Of a stretch of 64,000 nucleotides of DNA, positions 46,466-60,989 are shown in pieces; within the stretch, counting starts at the first letter, position 1; every line of letters starts with the position of its first letter. This DNA comes from Selaginella moellendorffii (Eukaryota; Streptophyta; Lycopodiopsida; Selaginellales; Selaginellaceae): positions 1,147,250 through 1,211,249 of the forward strand of contig NW_003314298.1 in assembly GCF_000143415.4 (NCBI RefSeq). Direction: 5' to 3'. Under the pieces are notes generated by a model. It did not search any database. It saw nothing but the letters and a program-made list of their open reading frames with translations, and was not told where the DNA came from. The position numbers and the translations under genes were made by a program.

Positions 46466-47989
46466 TAGAAAACTTTTGGAGCTAATTAGATTTTTCAACA
46501 CTATCGATGTTTATTCTCTATCAAAAATATAAACTTATTATACCTTATATAATTAATCAAATATTTTATTATTTCACTTTTCATTTCATATACTTGCGAG
46601 TGTTCTTTTCGCAATACTGCCCATAGTATTCATGAGTTTCCATTTTTGTCTTTACCATCTTAAAAAATATTTCATTGTAGTCTTTTGGGTGCGTGATGTT
46701 GTAATGTGTTGCAAGAGCATATGTACCATCATAATTGTTTTTTCTTCCTTTCATATGGTTATATGGCATTATATAGAATCTTAATTCAAATTTAATAATT
46801 TTAAAATTCTGACAAACCTGACATGTACTAGCCAGAAAGCACAGAGTGCAAATTTAAAGAAGTGACAAGAATACTCTTTTTGCAAACATTTTATTTTATG
46901 TTTTAACAAACGTCCCTATCATTGCATGTAGTAAATATTTAAATTATTAGAACAAGAAGTATCCTTTAGAACATTTTTATCTATATAATATATAAGGAGT
47001 TATGAAATTATTATAACCTTAAAAGTTTAAAGTTTATAATATTTATACTAAATTATAATTGAAAATTGAGCTCAACTCATGAGCTCAACTCTTTAGCTCA
47101 TGAGCTCAATTATGGTCCGCACTCGTCCTTGGTAGTTAGAGCTCTTAGGGAAGAAGACCCCTACACTAGATTAAAAGAAAGTTGTCAATGTTAGTAACAA
47201 TAGCAATGTTAGTGATGATGGAAAGGAGGATGAAAATGCTCCAAATCAAGCTCATGTTCTACCACTAAACAGCCAAGATCAGACTCTAATTCCACCATCA
47301 AACAGCTAGGATCTAAATTAGGTTCCATTAGCAAATAATGATGATCAAGTGGTTTATAAAATATTATGTCGACTTCGAAGTAAGCAAAAGTGACTTTTGC
47401 TATTAGTAGTAATTTCATTCCATCTTGACAAGATGCTTGTAATGAGAAGTTGGAGGAACTCTCATTGACAACATACCATATGGTAATAATATATTATTTC
47501 TTGTTTTTATCATTCACTTTGCTCTTGTGTAAATCCGTCTTGTTTCCCCAATAACACACTAAAAGATTATAGGTGTCTTCATTAGCTTCTACAATAGATT
47601 GCTAACATTTTTCACAGAAGACAATATGAATATGGATATAAACATATAACACTAATTTGATTATTAATGCCAAAAGATACAAAGGTCTTACTCTCAGTTG
47701 TGGACTTCATTCTCTTTAACTTTGCAAACAGTTTTTTAAATATTGATGGGAAAGTCGAGAATTAAAACTTTTTCACACCCAACCACATGTATGATGCATT
47801 CTTCTTGTCAGAAGCATTTATATTTGAAGCAGGCTATATCATATTCATCCTACCAAATGACCCAATTGAATATATAAATTTATAATATATGCAACAAAAG
47901 CACATCTCAAGTCATTCTCTTCCAAGTGCATCATGAATCTTGTTAGCATCAATACATTGAACCCATGAAATTCCTGTGACACAGCAGCA
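46466..47989. other. AT-rich region without recognised genes
   Basis: AT-rich on both strands; only short ORFs with no domain. No terminal repeats found that would bound the MULE-like relic. Confidence 0.5.
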
Positions 47990-50900
47990 CCATAGTAAAG
48001 CTGTAAATGCAAGGTACCTCAAATGTAGCAGAAAATCCACTTCACGGCTTGCCAATGTGCAGGTCCAGGGCTCTCAAGGAACTGGGAGACCATCCCAACA
48101 GCATAGACGAGATCTGGTCACGTTCCCAGCATCAAATAAACAAGACTCCCCACAGCTTGACGATAAGGCACCGTCCCATTCTACCTCTGTGACAGGGGCC
48201 ATGTCACGGCTGAGTTTGTGATTGACCTCAAGAGGTGTGGCCACGGGAGAGCAGTCCAGCATATTGAAGCGTTCCAAGATCTCCCTTGCATAGTGAGCTT
48301 GTGTCAAGCTCAAGGTGCGTGCTCCTTGATTGCGTATAATTTGGATGCCAAGGAAATGGCGAAGCTTGCCCAGGTCAGACATCTCAAATTCTTCACTCAG
48401 CTTCTTTTTCATCTCGTCCAGCAGGTGACGGGTTTTTGCACCGAGAATGCAGTCGTCAACGTACACAGCAACCAGGAGAAAATCGTCACCACACTTGTAC
48501 AGGTACACGTTTCCTTCCACTGCAAGAGGAACACACCCAGGCTCTTGAAGAACGCATCAATGCGTTCAAACCAAACCCTCGGGGATTGTTCAAGCCCATA
48601 CAGGCGCGATTCAGCTTGCAAACAAGATGTTCCTCACCAGGTTTGATGAATCCAGGTGGTTGCGTGACGTAGACCTCCTCGTTCAACTTGCCGTGCAGGA
48701 AAGCAGTGCGAAGGTCCAACTGGTGCAGTTCCAGGTCGTCCTTGGCAGCCAGTGCAAGGATCACTCGCACAGAGGTCAACTTCACAATTGGTGAGTACGT
48801 CTCCATGTATTCCAAACCTGGAATCTGGCTGAATCCCCGTGGGACAAACCTGACCTTGAACTTTGCTACAGTTCCTCAGGTTTGTACTTGACTGTGTAAA
48901 TCCATTTCGAGCTCACAAGGTGAGCACCTTCAGGTAAGGTTGTCTTTGTCATTGTATTGTTTCGCTCATGCGAATGCATTTCAGCATTCATGGCTTCTCG
49001 CCACTGGGCAGCATGAGGTCCAGCTAATGTCAACATTCGCTGGAATGGGGATTCGCACTGGATTAGCAGCCACGAAGTTAGCCTGGTGCGTTACTTTCTT
49101 TTTAATTTTTCCAAAACTAAAGAAGGGACGAGATTGCTCAGCTTCCATTTGCAGCCTCGATGGTACGGGAACTCGAGTAGAGCGCCGAGGTTCAGGACGT
49201 GCTGGAGGGTGAACAAGTGGAGAGTCTGGGAGAGCTCCCACTGAAGTTGGCGACCTGCTTCCAGCTCCCACTGAAGGTGATGATCCACGTCCAGCTCCCA
49301 CTGAAGACGAGCCAAGGAAGAAATCAGGAGCAGCTTGAAATTCCTCGTCACCCTCAAAGTAAGTGTTCATCAGCTCTTCAGAGTAGCTAGGTGTTCTCAC
49401 TGGAGGAGCTTCTGGCAGAGGCATAGCTCGAGGGCGTGGTTGCACTGCTGGAGGAACTACCACGTTACCACCAGCAGGAACAAAAGGCAGCAACGGGACT
49501 TGAGAAGGAGCTTTAGTCACGTGAACTGTGTCCACCAACTGGAGTTCCACGAAAGTAGGAGCAGGAAATTTAGCGCGATTCTTGTACAGCCTGCTCTCAT
49601 CAAAGAGCACATCCCGTCTTTCCAGCAAAGTCTTGCGCCGATATCCTTTCATGCCTTCCAAATATCCCACGAAAATGGATGGCTCAGCCTTTGACTCCAG
49701 CTTTCGGCGTTGCTTGTGTGCGTAGGCAAAACAGCCAAAAATGCGGAGATGATCTTAACCAGCTGCGTGACCAGTCCAAAGCTCATAAGGAGTGGTCTTC
49801 CCAGGCAGGGCAAGTGTCAGCAACCGGTTTCGAACATAAACAGCCGTGTTAACTGCCTCACCCCAGAAAGCAGCTGGCATTCCCGCATGAAGCAGCTGAT
49901 GGTGCGATTCACCCTCTCGGCAGCACCATTCTGGGCATGTGCATCAGGGACAGAAAACTGGCGCTGGATCCCAGCTTCAGCACAAAACGTCTTGAATTCT
50001 CCAGAGACGAATTCTCCTCCACGATCGCAGTGGAGCACACGAACTAAACAGCCGTGTAGATTTTCTACCAAAGCCTTGTATTGGCAGAAGCAGGAGAACA
50101 CCTCTGACTTGTGCAGGTACACGATCAGGTACCGCGTGTAATGACTACGTAATGTTGGTAGCGGAAGCGGAGAGGCGCACACCAGGAGGAAGAACTGTAT
50201 ATATATATCTGTATATGATTGTGTACATATACATAAAGCTACTGCCACGTGGGCATAACTACTGCCACATCATCTCTACCTCTAATTGCCTCCCAAAGAT
50301 TCAACCATAATCGAACAAACGTCCGAGTGTACCAACTCAAGAACAGAAGTTGCTCGAGAGTGATGTTTTCCACCAACACAAGCTTCGCAGAAGGGCAGCG
50401 CGCCCAGGCGCCACAGGAACATGCTCGTTCACGTGACCAAGGCGCTGGTGCCAGGTTGCAAGTGTCGGTGGAGCCCGAGCCATCAGCGCCACAGACGTGA
50501 GCATCCAGGCGGTAGAGCGTATCAACTGGAACTCCAAAAGCGACTTTGTCTCCAGTCTTGGCATCCAGCACGAACGCTCCCTTTGCTGGGCCTTTGCTGT
50601 GAACAAAGTATCGAAGCCTCCTCGAGCAGCAGTTCCAATCGACAGCAGCGTGTGTGTAAGTCCCGGAACATCAGACACAGGATAGATCTCCCGGATTCTC
50701 CAGAAGAGAGCTGAACCCTGATTGTTCCTTTGCCTAGTACGTCGTGAGGAGAGGAGTCACCGAGTCCCACGGCATCACTCTCACACGGTTCTTGGTAGTC
50801 AAAAAAACAAGGAAGCCATTGGCGTCATATGGAATAACGCTCCAGAATCCAACCACAGCTCTGGTCCGAGCAAGGGCTCGTGGCTGCTGCGGCAATCCCT

Positions 50901-51510
50901 CGCCAAGTGTCCAATAGTGACAAATGCCACGAAAACCAGTGTCGTTCGGCTGAGCTTGAGAGGACGAGGATGATCCTCCCGCATCGCCAGCATAAAGCAA
51001 GAAAGATTTGGCTGATTCTTTCTTCCCCGTCATCTTGCGTTAGGGCACCCACGACTTGATCAAAGTTCTAAACGCAGCGTGACGGTTGCAAGCAGCGACG
51101 CCCTGGCGTGATCGTCCGTGACAGGAGACCCAGCACCAGTCAATTCAGCCATTAGCCCTCGAATCCGTCCCCCGTACACAGCAATGATTTCACCCTGAAG
51201 CGCCAAGAATTGTTGATTCAGCAACATGGAAGAATTTGCGGCTTGGGCCACGAAGATCGTGCGACGCGACGTCCAGATTGCAGCAGCGGTCTTGGTGAGA
51301 TCAATCAGCGGCAAGAATTCATCGCTCAATCCCAAGCCAATGACGGTGATGGCTTGCTGATTGCGAAAAACCCAATCTGATTGTAGCGTCTGCTCAGCGG
51401 GACGAGGCTCAGTCCCATCAACGATGTTCCACGCTCGTTTCGCAGAGAGGATCAGCCTGATTCTTGTCGCCCATGTGAAGAAATTCGTGCCACTGAATTT
51501 CTCCACCTTC
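47990..51510 (-). mobile_element. Broken Ty1/copia retrotransposon, LTRs not seen
   Basis: Minus-strand order typical of copia: gag (VEKFSGTNFFTWATRIRLIL at about 51,500), a zinc knuckle (GHLARDC), protease (LWLDSGALFHMTP), GAG-pre-integrase (WHQRLGHVN), integrase (CEACVGGKHHSRATSVLELV; VLHCDRGGEFVS), then RT (LDLRTAFLHGKLNEEVYVTQ; VAVYVDDCILGA). It ends near 48,000 inside the RT/RNase H connection (HWQAVKWIF). Frameshifts and stops throughout (for example TAA at about 49,756), and an insertion in the integrase. Less decayed and more GC-rich than its surroundings. Confidence 0.9.
48074..48815 (-). pseudogene. Copia reverse transcriptase fragment
   Basis: Starts YSPIVKLTSVRVILALAA, LHQLDLRTAFLHGKLNEEVY, then a frameshift at about 48,620 (YGLEQSPRVWFERIDAFF lies in another frame), then VAVYVDDCILGAKTRHLLDE and LRHFLGIQI. 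The YVDD catalytic motif is present. Confidence 0.88.
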
Positions 51511-51515
51511 TCTAG
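51060..51515 (-). pseudogene. Copia gag fragment
   Basis: About 148 codons of a copia-type gag (UBN2-like): NFFTWATRIRLILSAKRAWN, ITVIGLGLSDEFLPLIDLTK, LLNQQFLALQGE. A TAG lies just before KVEKFSGTNFF. The sequence upstream to 51,762 is open in two frames but has no recognised domain. Confidence 0.75.
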
Positions 51516-51779
51516 CTAGCGCGCATACTCGTGCGTGGCCTGGTCACGTCAATGAAGCTCCGCGGCAGAAGTTCTTGAGAGGCTTGGCAAGCTCCGCGGC
51601 GCGAGTGTTACCACTCTTGCTAGCGATTGGCTGATAAACCACACAGCGGCTGCGCGAAGGAGAGCTTTCTTGGACGCAAGCGCCGGGCATTGCTCCAGCT
51701 GCTGCTTCAGCTTTGCAGACGCGGCTGAGCAAGACCGTGTACGAGGAGCCATCGTGTTCCATTAGGCCGTCGGTGATGA

Positions 51780-53225
51780 TCTCGCCAGTGCGATCGTCTG
51801 GCCGAGATACCTCAGCAAGATGTGGTTCATGTGGAGAAGAGAGATCGCACTCAAGTGAGCCCCTTTTACTTACTTTGTAGACTCAAGACAACTCTAAAAA
51901 TTATGAAACTAAACTCTCTAGAAAGCTACAATCTTGTAAAAAATGTAAACTTAAAAATCTTGTTAGAACGCGCTTAAAAACCTTATAATATTGGCAAACA
52001 CATACTTAGATGGAAAATTGTAAAGATCTTACAGCTACCAACAGTAAAAATTATGTACTTAGTCTCACTAAAATACTCTTGCCAAAATCTATCCATCCAT
52101 ATAAAGAAAGATCTTCTTTTGCAAATTTATGCAAAACTTCTCTTACACTCTAAATAAAAGAGTGCAAGAGAAAAATGTTGTGAACTTTTCAATTTCAGGC
52201 CAAATCACACAAGAATTCTTAAAAAAGCTTGTGAGTAAATCTATCCAGAGAAATAAAAAAAGATCAAAATAGTTGAAAATTTAGTTTATGCCAAGCTCGT
52301 AAAGTGATTGTTGCATGCATAGTAGAAGAAAAACTCATTTGTATGCAACATTTTAGGAACAAAAATAAAAAATTCTTGATGCTAAAATGAAGTGTTAACC
52401 CATTTAACTCTAGTGCATAAATCAATCAACAACCAAGCCACAAAGAGGAGAAAATGATTGTTCTTGGCCAAGAAATGAGAAAACTCACGAATTTATAAAT
52501 AGTGTGACAAATGGCATAGTTGAGCTCTTTAATATCCTTGAAACCTTTTTACTACTTGTTACATCATTAGAAAGTAAAGATCTACAGAAATTCCCTTAAG
52601 AATCATTCTAAAGCCGAAGAAAACAAAAAATTATGAGGATTGGCTAAAAATAAATCTTTTCTAAATGTTGAAGCTTTGGGAAATATTCTTTAAAAATCAA
52701 GTAAACTCTATTGAAACCCTAACAATGAGATCCTCTAAAATCTTGCTCAACCATACTAAATGTGTCTCATGCACTACATTCTCAAGATATTAACAAAAGA
52801 TCAGTAAAATGCAATATAAATGAAACTATAAACCACTTCTACAAAGGTAATATAATGCTTTTAATAACATGATACGTCTTCAAAAAGAAGAAAAAAGATT
52901 TTATATTGCAAGCAGTAGCACCCATTACCATTATAGTGGATAGTCCATATTTGCACATGGGCACAATTTTTTAATTCTTAAAAAAATATCTTTAGTTACA
53001 CTAGATTTCTCTTTGGAGAAAAAGAGCACTTGATGAGCAACAATGTCTTCGCATATCCACTTTGATCTGCATTCCTTTTATACTTATGGCATAGCTCTCC
53101 ATTTTATCTTTTAGAAACTTGCCCAAAGCTAATTCAACATCTAATTTCAAAAATTAGATTCTTAACAACTTTAGTTTGTAATATTTAACAGAAAACTTAG
53201 GATCATTAAGATTATTACTAAGAAA
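51780..53225. other. AT-rich spacer, no gene recognised
   Basis: Stop-rich in all frames, with AAAATCTT-type short repeats. No terminal repeats, RNA genes or domains seen. Confidence 0.5.
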
Positions 53226-53440
53226 GAGCAAGAAATAGTTAGTATTAGTACTTCTTATTTTTCTGGTGTGATTGATAATTTAGTTCAGTTTTCTATGCGG
53301 CTTTATGATATAGACCATATGGATTAACGAATCATAATCATACTTATCTTTTTCATAATTTTGGAAGTACTTTTAATTATGGTGCTTTATGAATAAGATT
53401 GAATCTCGCAGATATTTCTCAGTATTTTGAATTCTTATAA
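53226..53440 (+). pseudogene. Diverged fragment of the lectin-like gene family
   Basis: Aligns with the middle of the lectin genes (14,400-14,590 / 16,205-16,395). The stretch ACTTCTTATTTTTCTGGTGTGATTGATAATTT is almost unchanged, followed by GTTCAGTTTTC and AGACCATATGGATTAAC. Translated pieces SYFSGVIDN, VQFS and RPYGLT match, with small deletions, frameshifts and stops. Neither the signal peptide nor the lectin domain is present. Confidence 0.8.
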
Positions 53441-53993
53441 GAAAACCTAAAGGGTTTAGGGTTAAGCCCTTAGTTTTTTATTAGGTGCCTTAAAGAAACT
53501 TTGACTTTCTAAAGTCCACGATCGATTAAACAGAGTGAGCGCTGTTTTGGGTAGGGCGAATCGACCATTTTCCCCTTGGAAGCTTATCACACCTGAGCGC
53601 CATCGATCGATCAATCCACTGTCACTCCAAGCATTGGTGAGTTCGTCCTGGATCATCGTTTTCCTCGCCCTTGGAGGCCCCTTTCCTCTATTTCTCGCTT
53701 CCTCGTCGATCTAATGCTCGCCCAACCGAGAAGAGGGAGCCGTGCGTGCGTGTGTGCGTGTGGCTGCCGTGACTGACCTTGGCAAACACGACGAAGGCAA
53801 CGAGGGTGAACAGCCAAGAAAACTCTTCGTTTCCACGGCGACAAGCGCGCTGCGTCGTTGACCCCTCCATCTTTCTCGCTCTGATCGCTCGCTGACCTTC
53901 CAATCCCATCTTTCTCCTCTTCTCTCCCGTGTTCTTGAGCTCGTGCTTGCAATCTTGGTAGAAATCCCCTGCTCTTCTCAAATTTCTTTCTAG

Positions 53994-55228
<1,235 letters not shown>

Positions 55229-56795
55229 CGAGAGAGAAGAAGTGGTGGAATCTTTGCGTTTTCTTCTTCCGCGCTTCGTCCATCCGTTTTGCAGCGCTGA
55301 TCTGTACGTTTTGGAGGGATTTGGGGGCGAGAAAACAAAAAAGAAAGGATGGATGGAGTGTGAGACGAGAGGCCCGATGAGATTCGTGATGATCGGATCG
55401 GCGCGAGAGGAGACAAGCGCAGCAGAAAAGAAAGCAAAAGATTCTCTCCACCTTGAAACGGGTCAACGGGAGGATTCGGCGGTGGCGGTGATGGTGGGCG
55501 GCGGATATTCGCTTCTTTTATTTGGTGTTTGACCGGTGGTGTGGTGCGGAATCTCGCCATCACGAACACAAGAAAACAAAGCAAAGGCAGGGCTTTTGGA
55601 GAATAGAAAAAATGGGAAAAGCAAAGTGGACAGAGCGGAAATAGCTGGCGTGATGGATGGCTACACAATACTCATGAAAGGGGTAGAAAATTCGCAGATG
55701 GGACGTACACTGGCACAAGTTTGACTTCTCCGCTGTCCCTGCGACGAGGAACAGTGGTGGCACACCCGCACTCACCAAACAGAAAACAAAGGAAAATTTT
55801 TGTGGTCAACCGTTTAATTTGATCTTCTTTGTTTAATGGCAGCATTCTGACAAGATTTTGTGGATGGACCATAAACATCTATTCTATTCTATTCTATTTT
55901 GGAGAGAAATTCGTAATTTATTAACGGTTTTTCATGAGAATTGGCAATAAGAAGAAATTCAAGATTTGGGATGGAAAGCTACTCAATAAGTCATGATTAA
56001 TAATAATATAGATTATGAGTATTTCCCTGTATAAAATTGAGAACCAAAGTAAATTCAAGTATTATGACTATATGTAACACCCACTGTTAATTTCTTTTAG
56101 CCCATCAAAAATAAAACGGAACCTTCTTAATTAATACAAAATGATTATATTTTACTTAAGGAGATGTCTTAATATAAACTGAACCATCTGTCAGATAATC
56201 CAAAACACATATGTAATAGCATAAATTAGTATTTATAAAATTTATAATACTTATTGTTAATTCCTTTTAATATTTCATTTAATATTTTTACATATTGCTA
56301 AAAGAAAATTTTATTTATAAAAATTCTATTTATTTGAAAATAAATTGATTCAACATTGATTTAGACTAAAAATCAGTATGGTCAATTAATATTAAAATAC
56401 AGATTTATATTAATTAACAATTTATGATAGTAAACATGACTAACTATATAGAAAATGTTTATTAGCTTCTAAGTTCTTCAACTAATAAACTATTGTACTA
56501 ATTTGTATAGGTAAACATTCAATATATATCAGTATTGAATGAAAAAAAAGTAAAATGATAAAACTTAACTTTAAACCTGATTATTTTAATGCTGAAAATG
56601 AAGCATAGTTCAAGCATTCAAGAAAAAAGTATAAGGATTCTATATTTTAAGATTTTGATGCAGTACTCAATTTGGATCTTAATGTTTACAATTATAAAAT
56701 ATAACTCTCTCATTCAATTTCCTAGAGACTCCACTATTTTATAAAACACAAAACAAATATAAGAGAAATAGTATTTGAAAAATAAAATCAATTGT

Positions 56796-56861
<66 letters not shown>

Positions 56862-57120
56862 ACACTTATAAATATTCTCCTTAAATTTTTATAATAACAA
56901 ATACTTTTTTAACAAAATATTAGTTTTATTGAAAGCTTGCTTAGTGCTCTCAATATATTTTCTGGAATAGTTACTACTTATAATTATATAAAAGAATATA
57001 AAACTTTAAGTGGATTTTGGCATATAATTTATTATAATATATTTAGATTAATAATTTCTTCAATTAGAAAAAAATTACCATTAATATTTATAATTAAGAA
57101 AATATATTAATTTATAGAAA
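55229..57120. other. WRKY 3' flank and AT-rich spacer
   Basis: The first few hundred bases are GC-balanced and probably WRKY 3' UTR. An ATTCT pentamer run lies at 55,880-55,899. From about 55,900 the DNA is very AT-rich with no gene seen. A dinucleotide tract, (AC)22 then (AT)10, lies at 56,797-56,860. Confidence 0.55.
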
Positions 57121-57282
57121 TATAAGTGCATGGAATATAGGAATGGAATATAGATATGTGCATATTAATTAGCCCAAAACCCTAGCTTATAGGAGATCTA
57201 TAAGCTACCTTATAAGAGTGAGTAGTCTAGATTAAAACTAATCTGATACTTATCAAAGTCCCACTACACTAATATTAATATA
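57121..57282 (+). repeat. LTR-like repeat, left copy
   Basis: 162 bp similar to 60,838-60,973: AAGTGCATGGAATATAGGAATGG, ATTAATTAGCCCAAAACCCTAGCTTATA, ending TTAATATA before TGGCATTG. The other copy ends TTAATACA before TGGTATCATAG, which resembles an initiator-tRNA primer site. Confidence 0.6.
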
Positions 57283-57999
57283 TGGCATTGTAATTGTACA
57301 TTTAGACATCTCATCATCCCTTCATCTCGAAATGATGAAAGATAGTCAAATGTAGCATATGTGATCATGGGATGAAATTTGAATATAATGTTACTATGGA
57401 TCCTTAAAACTTTAAAGGATAAATAGGGATAAAATAGCTACTAAGGGCTCTCTCATCAAACAATTACCCTTTCTCCAATTAACTTATGGGGAGGGAGATA
57501 GAATGTGCTATATTAGGGTTCTTTCGTAGACGGGCTGGGATCTAGAGAAACATTAAGAGGAGGTATCAGTAGATTTGTAGGTGGTGCCAATTTTTCTTAT
57601 CCCTTTATACAAAGTGTTTCAACTAGTACACATACACAATTTCTAGAGGATTGGCTTATTGAATATTATACTAAACCTCATAAATTTGTGGTCCAAACTT
57701 GCATAAGACTCGATAGAGTCCTTTCCACTAAACAAGAAGCCTTTTAGACAAACCATATACCATAAGATTGGGAAAAAAGAGTAACACCAAGTCATCCATT
57801 TTATACTTTGCAAGTGGACAATAATAAAAGTTGTAGCATTGTTGTTGTTCCACTTATATACAACCTAAGTATTTATCAAACTTTACTTAGACCAGTGGAA
57901 AAATATTTGTCAAATATCAATCCCAAAATCTAGCATCGATAACTTATGGTAATCATGAAGGTAAACTCAACTCCATTGGTAGTATCGAATCATAACCAT

Positions 58000-60660
58000 A
58001 TAAGAGTTTATATACTGAAGCATCAATAAAATTCTATACCCTGTGACATATGTATATTGAAGAGATGGCAAATAACTATCTCAATTTGAATGTTGCAAAT
58101 TCATGTACTTCATAATTATCCCTTTGAAAGTCCAAACAAGCCATTCCACCAAACTATTTGACTATGGATGATAAACACTCCTAAAAGTGTGGTATGTCCC
58201 CAATCGAGATATTAAACATGAAATGCCTCAACCATAAATATGGGACTATTATCTGAAAAAATTCACTCTAAATAGGAATGCTGGAATAACACTCAATTGA
58301 AGAAGAAGTATCTAACATCAGTTGCAAACACACTAGCAAGAGCATCAACTTCCACCCAACGAGTCAAGTAATCAGAAGTAATAATGACATCCTTATTACT
58401 AATAATTGATTATAAAAAATGCTTTATCAGATTAAATGCCACCAACTCAAATGAACGAGAAATTGTAATAGACTCCAGCTGTCTTTCCATAGCACAAGGG
58501 GGAATATTACAAGCTTGGCACCAAACGTAACTACACATATACTGGATAATATTATATTCCTTCTCCAACCAATAAAAAGACCTATGTAAATTTTCGGTCA
58601 CATGATAATATTCTATATACTTGCCTAAAATAAAAGAATTAGAGTAGGTATGGAGAAAATATGGAATAAAGATTGAAGGCAGCACTAGCCATTAAATGAT
58701 CATTAGAATCTGTCCCTACAAAATAAAGAAAATTGTTTTCAATATGATATTGAGAATGAAATGCCAAAATGACAAGTTATCAGCAAATGATGCAAGATTC
58801 TTAAACCCATCACAAACTCTTCGGATCCACGACTCAACCTTTTGAGCCTTATGAACCTCGTCAAGAGCAAGTAAATCTTGCTCCACACCTTGTGAACACT
58901 GAACTTCAAGTATAACAATCATCGACGGCATAGAATCCTCATGTAAAAAATTATAGATGCTAGAATAACATACTTGTTAGAAATATAAGAAAAGAGCAAT
59001 GAAGGAAGAAGAGCTCGAAAAAATGAGGAAGAGCTCGATTAGCATCAGTATAAAACTCTTCAAGTGATGAACAATATCGAAATCATATATTTGAAGCTTT
59101 AAAGCCCATCGAATAATATAACTAAGTAAGTTCTTCCACTTTAATAATGAAGTCACTACATCATGATCACCTTTTAGTAATATTTGAGAACCATGTAGAT
59201 ATGCATGAAGTTTCTCAAAACCCCAAACTGCTACTAAACATTCATTCGTTATTGTAGAATAGTTTACCTTTGTTGATTGTAATTTACATCTGATATATGC
59301 AATAGAATGGTGCTAATCAAGCATATTCAAGCTTTCTTGCATCAACACACCTCCAAGATTGATATAAAAAACATCCACACTCAAAATGAAAGATTGAGTG
59401 TAGTTAATATATGGAGGAGTTATCAATAACACTTTAAAATCCATAAACACATACTCATAGTTTACAGACTATATGAAAGATGATATTGATAATTTCAATA
59501 ATGTTTGCAATGGTGCAGTATGATTAAAAAAATGATTAAAAAAATGACTAAGATATTGCATATTGCCTAAAAAGCATTGTAAATTGTTCACACACTTTGG
59601 AATAAGGAACTTGAGAACAACCATAAATTTGTCAGGATCAACTTGCAAACCTTTATAAGAAATATAGTACTCAAGAAAGTAGTGTCCTTGGACCCAAACA
59701 TACACTTTGATTGCTTCAATTTTAAACTAACTTCTCACAACCAATTCAATACCTTATGAATTGGTCATAACTATGAACTATTCATATAAACTAAAAGCAT
59801 CTCAGTGTCCACTATAAAAGGACATTGTTGATGCCAAAGTTTCCATTTAGGAAATAGAGGTTGTCAATTTGGAAAACATTGACAATGTTAATAAATGTGA
59901 CCAACTTCATCACATGTCCAACAATGGATATCACGACCATGACCACGTTCTCACCCTTGTCCTTGAACTTAGGCAACAACAACATTAACCTCCATTGGAA
60001 GTAGAACCACCTCTTATAGAAAGTAGAGCTAAAAGACGTGTAACAAGAAGTGGAAGAGGCAATGTCTCATAATATTATGTCAAGAAAAGAGCATCATCAA
60101 AGGTAGTTGGAACAAATACATTCACAGGTCTTATAATTTTTTATGAAGTATTGGCCACAATATTCCCAACTTAGTTTGCTATAATATATATGGCTCTACA
60201 CAAAGTAAAAGGCACTAGAAACAAACACTAAATTGCATCACTGACTTATATGACCTTTGATAAAAATGATGTAATTGTTGGAAGGCATTATTATAATCAT
60301 TAATATGTCTAAATGCATATTTGAAGACATCTAGGAAAACGCTTGAATCTATATAAGTGGTTGCATTCAAACCATTGTACTAATGTAGTGCCGTCCCTTT
60401 GAGACATATGGGAAACTCACATAAACACTGAGTATCTTCCCAAGAATGATATGTGTTAATCACTATAAAATGATCAAACCAATAATATATATCATCCCCA
60501 TGATTCCTACGGAAAACTTTTGGCCAAATGCAAAGATTGGTAACAAAAGTAAAAGGAGTTGTACTATGCGCCATGAATGCCATTATCAATTGAGTCTAAT
60601 TATTCAACAACAACTGCATAGCATTGAGCAATTGCACCAATTGTTACTCTAAAGTCAAAA
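58000..60660 (-). pseudogene. Decayed Ty3/gypsy gag-pol relic
   Basis: Minus-strand fragments in order: gag (DDIYYWFDHFIVINTYHSWE; 60,380-60,589), a zinc knuckle CWTCDEVGHIY-HC (59,915-59,955), an RT end (GLQVDPDKFMVVLKF; LQCFLGNMQYLSHFF; 59,469-59,705), an RNase H end (LLKGDHDVVTSLLKWKN; about 59,130-59,190), an integrase zinc region (NLHRSFYWLEKEY; CSYVWCQAC; 58,500-58,620) and an integrase core start (YLTRWVEVDALASV; about 58,330-58,380). Many stops and strong A/T drift. No chromodomain seen, so probably a different lineage from the 34-40 kb element. Confidence 0.75.
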
Positions 60661-60837
60661 TAGGAAGAGGCTACTACTTTACTATGAAAATGAATGAAAA
60701 AGAAAAAGCAAAAGAAAATAAATTGAAAAAGTTATAAAGAAAGGAAGATCTAAATGATATAAATATTATATCTAAACCAAAATTCTAAATCTAAATACTC
60801 CTTAAGGGCAATTAAAACTACTTTTCATTTACATTGA

Positions 60838-60973
60838 TGTAAGTGTATGGAATATGGAAATGGAATATAGAAATGTGTATATTAATTAGCCCAAAAACCC
60901 TAGCTTATATATAGGAGCGAATCGTCTAGATTAAAACCAATTCGTTAGCTATCAAAATTCTAATATTAATACA
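60838..60973 (+). repeat. LTR-like repeat, right copy, followed by primer-site-like sequence
   Basis: 136 bp, TGTAAGTGTATGG ... TTAATACA, followed immediately by TGGTATCATAG. TG/CA ends plus this motif suggest the end of a 5' LTR in plus orientation, opposite to the gypsy relic on its left, so the two may belong to different insertions. Confidence 0.55.
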
Positions 60974-60989
60974 TGGTATCATAGTTGTA

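Noticed and set aside
50136-50331. GTGTA on both sides of the integrase insertion taken as a target duplication
   Set aside because: Both GTGTA copies are explained by normal coding sequence (LVH and YTR codons), and coding continues for several codons past the left one.
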